A stretch of DNA of 64,000 nt from Microvirga arsenatis (GTDB taxonomy: Bacteria > Pseudomonadota > Alphaproteobacteria > Rhizobiales > Beijerinckiaceae), in contig NZ_JAAAXJ010000017.1 in NCBI RefSeq assembly GCF_009910705.1, forward strand, positions 1-64,000, written 5' to 3'. Positions 22,510-30,813 of this stretch are shown here, in pieces. The notes beneath the pieces were generated by a model that saw nothing but the letters and a program-made list of their open reading frames with translations, searched no databases and was not told where the DNA came from. The translations under genes were made by a program, and so were the position numbers. The stretch's first letter is position 1. Every line of letters starts with the position of its first letter.

Positions 22510-25500
22510 TCAGCTCACCAGTTCCTTCACCAGATGCACATTTGTGACCGTATCCGATGCCGTCGGATCAGGCTGATGTCGAAGGCGGCGATTCCCTACC
22601 AATCGCCGGACTAGGACATAGAAGACCGGTGTGAAGAACAGACCGAATGCCGTCACGCCGATCATGCCCGAGAACACAGCCACACCCATGGCAGCGCGCA
22701 TTTCAGCCCCCGCCCCCGTCGATACTACCAGCGGCACGACGCCCATGATGAAGGCAAGCGAGGTCATCAGGATTGGTCGCAGACGCAGGCGACTCGCCTC
22801 GATTGCCGCTTCAGCAGGAGTGCGCCCCTCAAACTCGAGCTCACGGGCGAACTCCACGATCAGGATCGCGTTCTTAGCCGACAGGCCGACCAGTACAATG
22901 AGTCCGATCTGGGTGAACACGTTGTTGTCGCCTGCCGTCAACCACACGCCGACCAAGGCCGCAAGCAGCGCCAGCGGCACGATTAGGATGATTGCTACCG
23001 GCAGCGTCAGGCTCTCGTATTGCGCCGCAAGGACCAGGAAGACGAGCAGAATGGCAACCGGAAAGACCAGAATGCCGGAATTTCCTGCCAAAATTTCCTG
23101 ATAAGTCAGCTCGGTCCACTCGGCCCTGAATCCTTTCGGTAGGGTCTCGGCCGCAATCCGCTCGACCACTGCCTGCGCCTGCCCCGACGAGTATCCCGGA
23201 GCCGCCTGTCCGTTGACGTCGGCCGAGAGGAAGCCGTTGTATCGCATCGCGCGCTCCGGCCCTATGCTCGATCGGATGCTCAACAGGGCCGTCAGCGGAA
23301 TCATCTCGCCCGAGTTTGAGCGCACCTTCAAAAAGCCGACATCCTCCGCGCGGGCTCGGAACGGAGCATCCGCCTGAACGCGTACAGAGTAGGTCCGTCC
23401 AAACCTGTTGAAATCGTTCACGTAGACAGAACCAAGATAGATCTGAAGCGTGCTGAACACATCTGAGATAGCAACTCCGAGCTGGCGCGCCTTGGCTCTG
23501 TCGACATCTGCATACAGTTGAGGGACGTTGATCGAATAGCTTGAGAACAATCCCGCAAGCTCGGGCGCCGCTGCCGCCTTAGCCAGGAAGTCCTTTGCCG
23601 CCCGATCGAGTGCCTCGTAGCCGAGGCCGGCCGTATCCTCAATCTGTAGCTTGAAGCCGCCGATTGTACCCAGCCCCTGCACCGGCGGAGGAGGAAAGAT
23701 GGCGGTCACAGCCTCTGTGATGGCGGCGAACTTCTGGTTCAGTTGACCTGCGATTGCTCCGGCACTCAGGCTTGGGTCTCGGCGGTCCTCGAATGGCGCA
23801 AGGGTCAGGAATACGATGCCGGCATTGGAGCTGTTGGTAAAGCCGTTGATCGACAGGCCAGGGAATGCGACGGCGTGCTCGACGCCTGGCTGCTTCAGTG
23901 CGATGTCGGTCATCTGCCGGATGACACTCTCCGTTCTGTCGAGGGTCGCGGCATCCGGCAACTGGGCGAAGCCAACCAGGTATTGCTTGTCCTGCCCCGG
24001 AACGAAGCCGCCGGGCACAGTCTTGAACAGGAAGCCTGTCGCTCCCAGTAGAGCCACATACACGAAGAGCATCAAGAACTTAGCGGCGATCACCCGCCTC
24101 ACGCCAGTGCCATAGGCATCTGCCCCCCGATGGAAGACCGTATTGAAGCGGCGGAACAGCCAGCCGAACAGCGCGTCCATGATCCGGGTAATCCGGTCCT
24201 TTGGCGCATGGTGGTCGCGAAGAAGAAGTGCCGCCAGGGCCGGGGACAGAGTCAGCGAATTGATCGCAGAGATCACCGTCGAGATGGCGATGGTAACGGC
24301 GAACTGCTTGTAGAACTGTCCTGTCAGGCCGCTGATGAATGCGAGCGGGATAAAGACTGCCACCAGCACCAGTGCGATGGCAATGATCGGTCCCGAAACC
24401 TCCTGCATCGCTCGGTAAGTCGCCTGCCGAGGGCTCAGCCCCTTCTCGATGTTCCGCTCCACATTCTCGACAACCACGATCGCATCGTCGACTACGATGC
24501 CGATTGCGAGAACGAGTCCAAACAAGCTCAGAGCGTTGATGGAGAAGCCCAGAGCTTGTAGGACCGCGAACGTGCCGACGATCGAGACCGGGACGGCAGC
24601 GAGAGGAATGATGGAGGCCCGCCAGGTCTGCAGGAACAGGATCACCACCAGCACCACGAGCAGCACGGCCTCAAGCAGCGTATTGACCACCGCGTCGATC
24701 GAGGCGCGCACGAACTGGGTCGTGTCGTAGACGATTTGGAAGTCGATGCCTTCCGGCATGTTGGCCTTGATGTCCGCCATCTCGGCGCGAACCTTATCGG
24801 CGATCTCGATGGCGTTCGACCCCGGCGCCTGGAGGATCGGGATGGCGACTGCCGGCTTATTGTTCAGCAGAGACCTCAGGGCGTAGTCGGCTGCGCCCAG
24901 CTCGATGCGGGCGATGTCGCGCAGGCGGGTGATCTCCCCGTTTTCACCCGTCTTGACGATGATCTCGCCGAACTGCTCCTCATCCTGGAGGCGCCCTTGG
25001 GCATTGATCGACAATTGGTGATCGATCCCCGGCAGACCGGGCGAGGCACCGACGACGCCAGCAGCCGCCTGCACGTTCTGAGCGCGGATCTCATCGACGA
25101 TGTCGCTCGCCGAGAGACCGTGCTCGGCAATCTTCTGAGGATCCAGCCAGACCCGCATGGAATAGTCGCCCGATCCGAACAACTGAACTTGACCCACGCC
25201 CTGAATCCGGGCGAGTCGGTCCTTGACGTTGAGCGCCGCGTAATTGCGCAGATACGTGACGTCGTAGCGGCTATCGGGTGACAGCAGGTGAACCACCATC
25301 ATCAGGTCCGGTGAGCTTTTGACGGTGGTAACCCCCAGACGGCGCACTTCCTCAGGCAGCCGGGGCTCGGCCTGCGAGACCCGATTCTGTACGAGCTGCT
25401 GCGCCTTATCGGGATCCGTGCCAAGGGCGAAGGTCACGGTGAGCGTCAACACGCCATCGGTCGTGGCTTGGCTGCTCATGTAGAGCATGTCCTCAACGCC

Positions 25501-25716
25501 GTTGACGGCCTCTTCAATCGGCGCGGCCACGGTCTCGGAGATAACCTTGGGATTCGCGCCCGGATATTGTGCGCGGACGACTACCTGGGGCGGCACGACT
25601 TCAGGATATTCCGAGATTGGCAGGACCCGCAAGGCGAGCAATCCAACCACGAAGATGAGCACCGACAGAACCCCGGCAAAGACCGGGCGGTCGATGAAGA
25701 AGCGAGAGATATTCAT
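22510..25716 (-). CDS. HAE1-family RND multidrug efflux pump (AcrB/MexB-like)
   Basis: The ATG at 25716 (MNISRFFIDRPVFAGVLSV) is used, with GAGGGC as ribosome site at 25724-25729. The 1068-residue pump has the usual twelve helices and two porter loops. The TM4 proton-relay motif GIVVDDAIVVVENVERN (around residues 400-415) has both aspartates, GGFVPGQDKQYLVGFAQLP lies in the second porter domain, and LSAKNAILIVEFA in TM10. It exports hydrophobic or amphiphilic compounds with the adaptor at 25747. The gap to the adaptor stop is 30 bp. No outer-membrane channel follows, so a genome-encoded TolC-like protein must serve. Confidence 0.95.
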   Translation of the reverse strand: MNISRFFIDRPVFAGVLSVLIFVVGLLALRVLPISEYPEVVPPQVVVRAQYPGANPKVISETVAAPIEEAVNGVEDMLYMSSQATTDGVLTLTVTFALGTDPDKAQQLVQNRVSQAEPRLPEEVRRLGVTTVKSSPDLMMVVHLLSPDSRYDVTYLRNYAALNVKDRLARIQGVGQVQLFGSGDYSMRVWLDPQKIAEHGLSASDIVDEIRAQNVQAAAGVVGASPGLPGIDHQLSINAQGRLQDEEQFGEIIVKTGENGEITRLRDIARIELGAADYALRSLLNNKPAVAIPILQAPGSNAIEIADKVRAEMADIKANMPEGIDFQIVYDTTQFVRASIDAVVNTLLEAVLLVVLVVILFLQTWRASIIPLAAVPVSIVGTFAVLQALGFSINALSLFGLVLAIGIVVDDAIVVVENVERNIEKGLSPRQATYRAMQEVSGPIIAIALVLVAVFIPLAFISGLTGQFYKQFAVTIAISTVISAINSLTLSPALAALLLRDHHAPKDRITRIMDALFGWLFRRFNTVFHRGADAYGTGVRRVIAAKFLMLFVYVALLGATGFLFKTVPGGFVPGQDKQYLVGFAQLPDAATLDRTESVIRQMTDIALKQPGVEHAVAFPGLSINGFTNSSNAGIVFLTLAPFEDRRDPSLSAGAIAGQLNQKFAAITEAVTAIFPPPPVQGLGTIGGFKLQIEDTAGLGYEALDRAAKDFLAKAAAAPELAGLFSSYSINVPQLYADVDRAKARQLGVAISDVFSTLQIYLGSVYVNDFNRFGRTYSVRVQADAPFRARAEDVGFLKVRSNSGEMIPLTALLSIRSSIGPERAMRYNGFLSADVNGQAAPGYSSGQAQAVVERIAAETLPKGFRAEWTELTYQEILAGNSGILVFPVAILLVFLVLAAQYESLTLPVAIILIVPLALLAALVGVWLTAGDNNVFTQIGLIVLVGLSAKNAILIVEFARELEFEGRTPAEAAIEASRLRLRPILMTSLAFIMGVVPLVVSTGAGAEMRAAMGVAVFSGMIGVTAFGLFFTPVFYVLVRRLVGNRRLRHQPDPTASDTVTNVHLVKELVS

Positions 25717-25746
25717 AGTGGCGGCCCTCAAGCCTTTAGTGTGCGA

Positions 25747-26964
25747 TCAATTCCCAGCAGAGGCGGACGAATGCTGCATTCGAAGTGCAGCGGACGTCTC
25801 GGGCCTGTCGGATTGCGGCGCGATTAGTGCGCCTGGGCGGACCTTCTGAAGGCCGTCAACTATAATCCGCTCCCCAGGATTGAGGCCGCTGGTGACGATG
25901 CGCCCCCCGTCCACGGAAGCCCCGAGCTTGATCTCGCGGTAATTCGCCTTGGACGTCTGATCGACGACGAGCACGTATTTCTTGTCCTGGTCGACCCCGA
26001 TGGCGCGTTCGGGCACGACGAGCGCGGATGTTGTCTTGGCTTGGCCCAACCGGATGCGCGCGAACTGACCCGGCATCAGGCGGTCGTCGCCATTGTCGAA
26101 CACCGCACGCATCCGGATCGTACCACTGGCGCTGTTGACTGTATGATCAATGAGCTGCAGCTTGCCACGCACAACCTCGGCCCCCGGTCCTGATTGCATT
26201 TCGACCGGAATACGGTCGAGATGATCGCGCCGGTTGCGCCCTGCCGGCAATGTCTCGATAGCCCGCTGTACCGCGCGCTCATCAGCGTCGAAGCTCACGT
26301 AGATCGGGTTGGTCGAGACGATAGTCGTCAGGACCGGTGCGCTGGATCCGCCATCGACGAGATTGCCCGCAGTCACCTCAATTTTTCCCACCCGTCCGGA
26401 GATCGGCGCGCGCACCTCGGTGTAGGACAGGTTGAGGCGCGCGGCCTTTGCGACAGCATTAGCGGCGCTCAGGTTGGCCTCAGCCTCACGGACATTGCTC
26501 AATCGTGTGTCGAGGTCACGCTGAGCTATGGTCTGGTTGGCGGTCATTTTCATGCCGCGCTCCAGTTCGCCGCGGGCAAAGGCGAGATTGGCCTCTGCCG
26601 CGCGGACCTGGGCCTCCGCCTTCTCAACCTCGGCGATGTAGGGTGCGGGATCGATGGTGAAGAGAAGATCTCCTTTCCTGACCAGCGATCCTTCGCGGAA
26701 ATGGACCGACTCGATAGCGCCGGGAATCCGGGGACGCAGATTAACCCGCTCGATCGCCTCAAGACGGCCCGAGAACTCCTCCCATAGAGAAACGTCGCGA
26801 CTGTCGATGGCGGCGACGTTGGCAGGCATGGCCGACGGCGCCGGCCCCGTGTCGCTGCCCCGGGTCGCCGTGCTGCCGAGCACGGGCCAGAGAGCGACGC
26901 CACTCAAGATCGCACTCACAGCGCCGAGAGAGGTCAGAAGTCGGGTTCTGGAAACGATTGTCAT
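25747..26964 (-). CDS. RND efflux periplasmic adaptor (AcrA/MexA-like)
   Basis: The 405-residue membrane-fusion protein has an N-terminal membrane anchor or signal (LLTSLGAVSAILSGVALWPV). The lipoyl halves are RLEAIERVNLRPRIPGAIES and YTEVRAPISGRVGKIEVTAG, with the hairpin helices between (VEKAEAQVRAAEANLAFARG). The beta-barrel contains RLMPGQFARIRLGQ, and the protein ends with a membrane-proximal domain (LNPGERIIVDGLQKVRPGAL). It should couple the AcrB-like pump to an outer-membrane channel. It is first in the operon and its promoter overlaps the palindromic operator at 27016-27044. The Shine-Dalgarno is weak. Confidence 0.93.
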   Translation of the reverse strand: MTIVSRTRLLTSLGAVSAILSGVALWPVLGSTATRGSDTGPAPSAMPANVAAIDSRDVSLWEEFSGRLEAIERVNLRPRIPGAIESVHFREGSLVRKGDLLFTIDPAPYIAEVEKAEAQVRAAEANLAFARGELERGMKMTANQTIAQRDLDTRLSNVREAEANLSAANAVAKAARLNLSYTEVRAPISGRVGKIEVTAGNLVDGGSSAPVLTTIVSTNPIYVSFDADERAVQRAIETLPAGRNRRDHLDRIPVEMQSGPGAEVVRGKLQLIDHTVNSASGTIRMRAVFDNGDDRLMPGQFARIRLGQAKTTSALVVPERAIGVDQDKKYVLVVDQTSKANYREIKLGASVDGGRIVTSGLNPGERIIVDGLQKVRPGALIAPQSDRPETSAALRMQHSSASAGN

Positions 26965-27015
26965 GTTGGAGCCGTTCGTTTGAAATCCGCCCGGCCTCGA
27001 GAGTGCGCCGGAATC

Positions 27016-27044
27016 GTACCGACTGGTATAATACCGATTGGTAC
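27016..27044 (-). promoter_or_regulatory. TetR-type palindromic operator over the RND operon promoter
   Basis: A 29-bp palindrome reads GTACC, 4 bases, GGTAT, A, ATACC, 4 bases, GGTAC, with the outer and inner arms all perfect. On the minus strand it includes a probable -10 TATACC, placed 16 bp after a TTGAAA -35 just upstream. A TetR dimer (or two dimers) here would block the acrA-like gene, whose ATG is 52 bp downstream. Confidence 0.65.
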
Positions 27045-27707
27045 ATTTTCAAAGGACCGCTCAGAAATTTTTATATCAAATGGTACAAAAAGGACGTCTA
27101 CAGCCTGTTGGAACGGCACCTATGTGCGCTAGCGCACCCGCCACGTTACTATCTGCACCCTACGATATTCAGTAACGAAGACAAACCGCCGAGCGGCTCC
27201 AGCCGACAAGCTGATGTAGGCGTCCAGTGCAGGCAACGAACCCTGTAAGGATAGCTTAGAGGAGTTTCGTTCAGGAATGCAAACGGATATACAAAGGACT
27301 GGCACAAAAATTCTAGATTAAGGCAGCTAAAAACCCTTGGAGAGAAAAGATCTTCCTGATACCTGCAGAGAATCCCCCTCTCCGCTAATATCTAAGTCTC
27401 CGAAAATAAATAAATCGCCCTTATAGGTCTCCATCTTTAAATGCCAGATTTCTTGTGCCAACTCGGCCGCAGCCATTCTCTGACAAGCGTTTGCCGGGCA
27501 CCGAAGAGGGCTTTTATGGCTCTACCCCTGCCTCTGTTTTTGCCTAAAAGCTGGCCAGTCCGGTTATGGGCGACAAGCAGGTGCGTGAGTGGTCCATTGG
27601 TTAACGACTGCACTCAGTTCAGGAGCGGAACTCCGGGCAAAGTCTGCAATGTGCTAGGAGGAAACCTCGATCACCCTTCAAGAGCCTGCGAAGAGAGTAT
27701 TCTTGCC
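27045..27707 (+). other. Gene-free interval
   Basis: This stretch has lower GC than its surroundings and many stops in all frames. The one plus-strand open frame at 27441-27725 has no family resemblance, ribosome site or codon bias. The left end contains the -35 of the RND promoter. Nothing else can be supported. Confidence 0.5.
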
Positions 27708-29438
27708 TTAAGCAATAATAGTTAAGTGCCATAGCAAAAGAATAACAGCCAAGCTAAGAGCGCCAGAGACGCATTTCCAGAACGTAACAGGATTGCGCTG
27801 AGCTAATGGTGCCGGCTTCAGGAGAGTCGGGTTGGGATGACGCAAGTCGAAAGTGAATTCTGAAAGCGCATCATATCGCTTCATGGGATTGGGATGCAGG
27901 GCCTTGCGCAATGCATGGTCCATCCATTCCGGCACTTCCGGATTGATCTCCGAGGCAGGGACATAGCGCAGTCTTCTCTGCTGCATTGGGCTGCGTATCT
28001 TTGACACCTCGGCTCCATAGGGGAGCCGACTGGTAAGCATCTGGTAGACGATCACACCCAACGAGAAGAGATCAGAACGCCAAGTGCCTCTCTCACCGGC
28101 GAAATACTCCGGAGCCGCGTACTGCGCCGTACCGAGAACATCGTCATGGATTGCCTCTGGAGCGGCCTCGACAACGCCAGCCACACGCGCAGAGCCGAAA
28201 TCGATGATCTTTACCGTCCCAGATTGGTCAATCATGACATTCTGAGGCCGCAGATCTTGATGCAACATCTCGAGACGATGGAATGCGTGCAATCCCTTGA
28301 CGATCTGCTCAGCAATATCGCGAACGGTATCCAGATCCGGGTGGGGGTGGTCGATCATCCACTGGGCCAATGTTCGGCCCTCCACATACTCCGTCACGAC
28401 ATAAAGCCGGCTGCGCTTTCGGGATTGAGCCTGAGCCTTGAGAACATGAGGACTGTTCATACGCCGGGCGATCCACTCCTCCATTATGAAGCGCTTCAGA
28501 TGATCGGCATCGTTCCGAAGCTCAGTTGACGGGAGCTTTAGGGCTACGGGTTTCTGGGTCTGCGTGTCGAAAGCAAGATAGACGTGACTGCGACTACTGG
28601 AATGCAGCTCACGCACGATCCTGTAGCCGTCCAGCAGATTGCCTGGCTCCGGCGGGGCCGACGGCCCCAGCTCCGCGACGCCAGTTATGAACTCGCCTGC
28701 ATTCCCATCAGGCACCGCCTCGATCCGCACGATCTGAACCGTCAAATTGTCACGGCTACCTGCCCGCAGCGCCTCGTCAACGATCGTGCAGGCCGCTCGG
28801 TCAAGATCGTCCGCATGAGCCTTGATGGCAGCCACAACTGCTGCACCACTGACATGCTCGTGCACACCATCGCTCGAAAGAATGAAGGTATCGCCTACTT
28901 GCAACGGCACAGTGGTGTAGTCGATTTCCACACTCGGCTTTGCGCCAAGTGCACGAGAAAGATAGCTCTGCTGAGATGATACGATGACGCGGTGATCGTT
29001 GGTCAGAGGCTCCAGAACACAGCCAGCCAGCCGGCTTACACGACAGTCCCCAATATGGAAGACATGCGCGAGGCACGATTTCAGGATCATCGCCGTGAAG
29101 GTGCAGACATAGCCCCTGTCCATATCAACGGAGCATTGGCTGCGCCGGGTCTCGGCATGAAGCCATGAATTGGTCGCGCTGATCACTCGTCGTGCCGCAG
29201 TTTTGACGGACCAGGCATCGGATGTGCAGTAGTAGTCAGTGAGGAAGCTCTTGACAGCTGATTCAGCGGCGATGTGACTCACTGAACTTGTGCTGATGCC
29301 GTCAGCGATCGCAACGGCAATGCCCTTGAGGGCGAGAGCGGATCCGGTCGGGATCAAGGCGCCGTGGAAGTCATGATTGGCTTCCTTATGCCCCTTCTCG
29401 GAATGTTGTCCGATCGATACCGTCAGCGGCTGCGTCAT
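27708..29438 (-). CDS. PP2C phosphatase-Ser/Thr kinase fusion of the nitrite operon
   Basis: The 576-residue protein fuses two signalling enzymes. Residues 1-240 are a PP2C phosphatase with the metal-site motifs AIADGISTSS, HIGDCRVSR, SSDGVHEH and GSRDNLTV. Residues 265-520 are a Hanks-type kinase with VALKLPS (Lys about 298), the catalytic loop HQDLRPQNVMID (HQD replaces HRD, Asp kept, about 393), IIDFGSARV and the APE-like YAAPEYFAG. The glycine loop (RELHSSSRSHVYLAFD) has lost its glycines. A single C-terminal helix (LSLAVILLLWHLTII) anchors it to the membrane. It is last in nirB-nirD-nirC, the place where such fusions are often found with nitrate/nitrite genes. Its targets are unknown. 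Confidence 0.88.
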   Translation of the reverse strand: MTQPLTVSIGQHSEKGHKEANHDFHGALIPTGSALALKGIAVAIADGISTSSVSHIAAESAVKSFLTDYYCTSDAWSVKTAARRVISATNSWLHAETRRSQCSVDMDRGYVCTFTAMILKSCLAHVFHIGDCRVSRLAGCVLEPLTNDHRVIVSSQQSYLSRALGAKPSVEIDYTTVPLQVGDTFILSSDGVHEHVSGAAVVAAIKAHADDLDRAACTIVDEALRAGSRDNLTVQIVRIEAVPDGNAGEFITGVAELGPSAPPEPGNLLDGYRIVRELHSSSRSHVYLAFDTQTQKPVALKLPSTELRNDADHLKRFIMEEWIARRMNSPHVLKAQAQSRKRSRLYVVTEYVEGRTLAQWMIDHPHPDLDTVRDIAEQIVKGLHAFHRLEMLHQDLRPQNVMIDQSGTVKIIDFGSARVAGVVEAAPEAIHDDVLGTAQYAAPEYFAGERGTWRSDLFSLGVIVYQMLTSRLPYGAEVSKIRSPMQQRRLRYVPASEINPEVPEWMDHALRKALHPNPMKRYDALSEFTFDLRHPNPTLLKPAPLAQRNPVTFWKCVSGALSLAVILLLWHLTIIA

Positions 29439-29493
29439 GAAAATACCGGCAATGGAAACCCCGCCTCAGAACGGGGTTCCCATCTCCATTTGG

Positions 29494-30339
29494 TTACTCG
29501 GCAGGGAAAGCAGCCACGCCGACCCCGAGATCGCGACTACGCTTCGCGCCGGTGCGCATATGGGTTGAGTAGAGCGTAAGCCCAACGAACGCCAAGCCGC
29601 CCACAAGATTGCCGATGACGGTTGGGATCTCGTTCCAGATCAGATAATCCATTACCGAGAAATTGCCGCCGAGCAGCAGTCCTGATGGGAAAAGAAACAT
29701 GTTCACGATGGAATGCTCGAAGCCCATGAAGAAGAACAGCATGATCGGCATCCACATGGCGATCACCTTGCCCGACACTGAGGTCGAGATCATGGCGCCG
29801 ACGACGCCGGTCGCTACCATCCAATTGCACAGTACGCCGCGGATGAAGAGCGTGAGCATGCCTGCCGCCCCATGAGATGCATATCCTACGGTCCTTCCCT
29901 CACCGATGACACCGATCTTCTGACCGACCGCATCAGGTGCCTGGGTGAAGCCGAACGTGAAGATGATCGCCATCATGACCGCGACCGTAAAGGCGCCCGC
30001 GAAGTTCCCGACAAAGACGAGGCTCCAGTTGCGCAGAATACCGCCTATGGTCACACCCGGCCGCCTGTCGATCAGAGCAAGAGGGGTGAGCATGAAAACA
30101 CCCGTGAGCAGGTCGAAGCCCATGAGGTAGAGCATGCAGAAGCCCACAGGGAACAGAATTGCGCCGACGAGCGGCTGACCGGTCTGGACAGTGATTGTGA
30201 CCGCAAAAGCGGCTGCAAGCGCCAGAATGGCACCTGCCATATAGGCGCGGATCACTGTATCTCGGGCCGACATGAAGATCTTGGATTCGCCGGCATCGAC
30301 CATTTTGGTGACGAATTCGGCAGGTGCGAGGTAAGCCAT
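29494..30339 (-). CDS. nirC: Formate/nitrite transporter family channel (NirC-like)
   Basis: The 281-residue membrane protein has six helices in the FNT pattern with signatures AGAILALAAAFAVTITVQTG, MYLMG-like FCMLYLMGFDLLTGVF, RNWSLVFVGNFAGA and FFFMGFEHSIVNMFLFP, where the conserved His lines the anion pore. It most likely imports nitrite for NirBD and could also release it. It is 141 bp after nirD and 55 bp before the kinase fusion in the same operon. The length is normal for NirC/FocA proteins. Confidence 0.9.
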   Translation of the reverse strand: MAYLAPAEFVTKMVDAGESKIFMSARDTVIRAYMAGAILALAAAFAVTITVQTGQPLVGAILFPVGFCMLYLMGFDLLTGVFMLTPLALIDRRPGVTIGGILRNWSLVFVGNFAGAFTVAVMMAIIFTFGFTQAPDAVGQKIGVIGEGRTVGYASHGAAGMLTLFIRGVLCNWMVATGVVGAMISTSVSGKVIAMWMPIMLFFFMGFEHSIVNMFLFPSGLLLGGNFSVMDYLIWNEIPTVIGNLVGGLAFVGLTLYSTHMRTGAKRSRDLGVGVAAFPAE

Positions 30340-30408
30340 CGAAAATCCTTTCTCACGTGTGGGGCAGCCGATGCGCTAGGAAGGGCTGCATTGGTAACTG
30401 ATCCGAAT

Positions 30409-30430
30409 GAGCCGGCATTTGGTCCGGCTC
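30409..30430 (-). terminator. Intercistronic hairpin between nirD and nirC
   Basis: Perfect 7-bp arms GAGCCGG (30409-30415) and CCGGCTC (30424-30430) with an 8-base loop sit in the 141-bp gap between nirD and nirC. No T-run follows on the minus strand, so it is more likely a transcript stabiliser or partial attenuator than a full terminator. Confidence 0.4.
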
Positions 30431-30480
30431 GCTTTCCACGAGAGGCATTCCTCTCCACATACTCGCCGCCCTGTTGCTCT

Positions 30481-30813
30481 TCAGGCTACGTGTGCCAAGA
30501 GAGCGGAGATCGCGAGGAGGATCCGCTCTCCCTCCACGCGCAGCGGAATCCTGTGGGCACAACCTCGATCTGCACCTTGTGCCTCACCGGTCGCCAGACT
30601 GATCACCCAGTTATGCAGCGGGCAGGTCACGGAATGATCGTGCACGATGCCTTGTGATAGAGGACCTCCCTTGTGAGGACAGCGATCTCGAAGGGCAAAG
30701 AGGGTGCCATCCGTGGCTTTAAAGACCGCGATGTTTCCGCCGGGTGCCTGTACGACCCGCGACCCCAAAGCCGGTACATCGTCAACCGCGCCCACATCGA
30801 TCCACTCACTCAT
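30481..30813 (-). CDS. nirD: Nitrite reductase small subunit NirD
   Basis: The 110-residue protein is a Rieske-fold subunit of assimilatory NADH-nitrite reductase. It keeps both cluster motifs, RCPHKGGPL (C-x-H, about residues 45-53) and CPLHNWVI (C-x-x-H, about residues 64-71); many NirD proteins have lost these, so this one may hold a [2Fe-2S] cluster. Its ATG overlaps the nirB stop by 4 bp (30810-30813), giving tight coupling. Confidence 0.93.
   Translation of the reverse strand: MSEWIDVGAVDDVPALGSRVVQAPGGNIAVFKATDGTLFALRDRCPHKGGPLSQGIVHDHSVTCPLHNWVISLATGEAQGADRGCAHRIPLRVEGERILLAISALLAHVA

Noticed and set aside
27441..27725. 94-codon plus-strand frame before the kinase fusion
   Set aside because: No ribosome site, no codon bias and no recognisable pattern; it overlaps the 3' end of the fusion gene.
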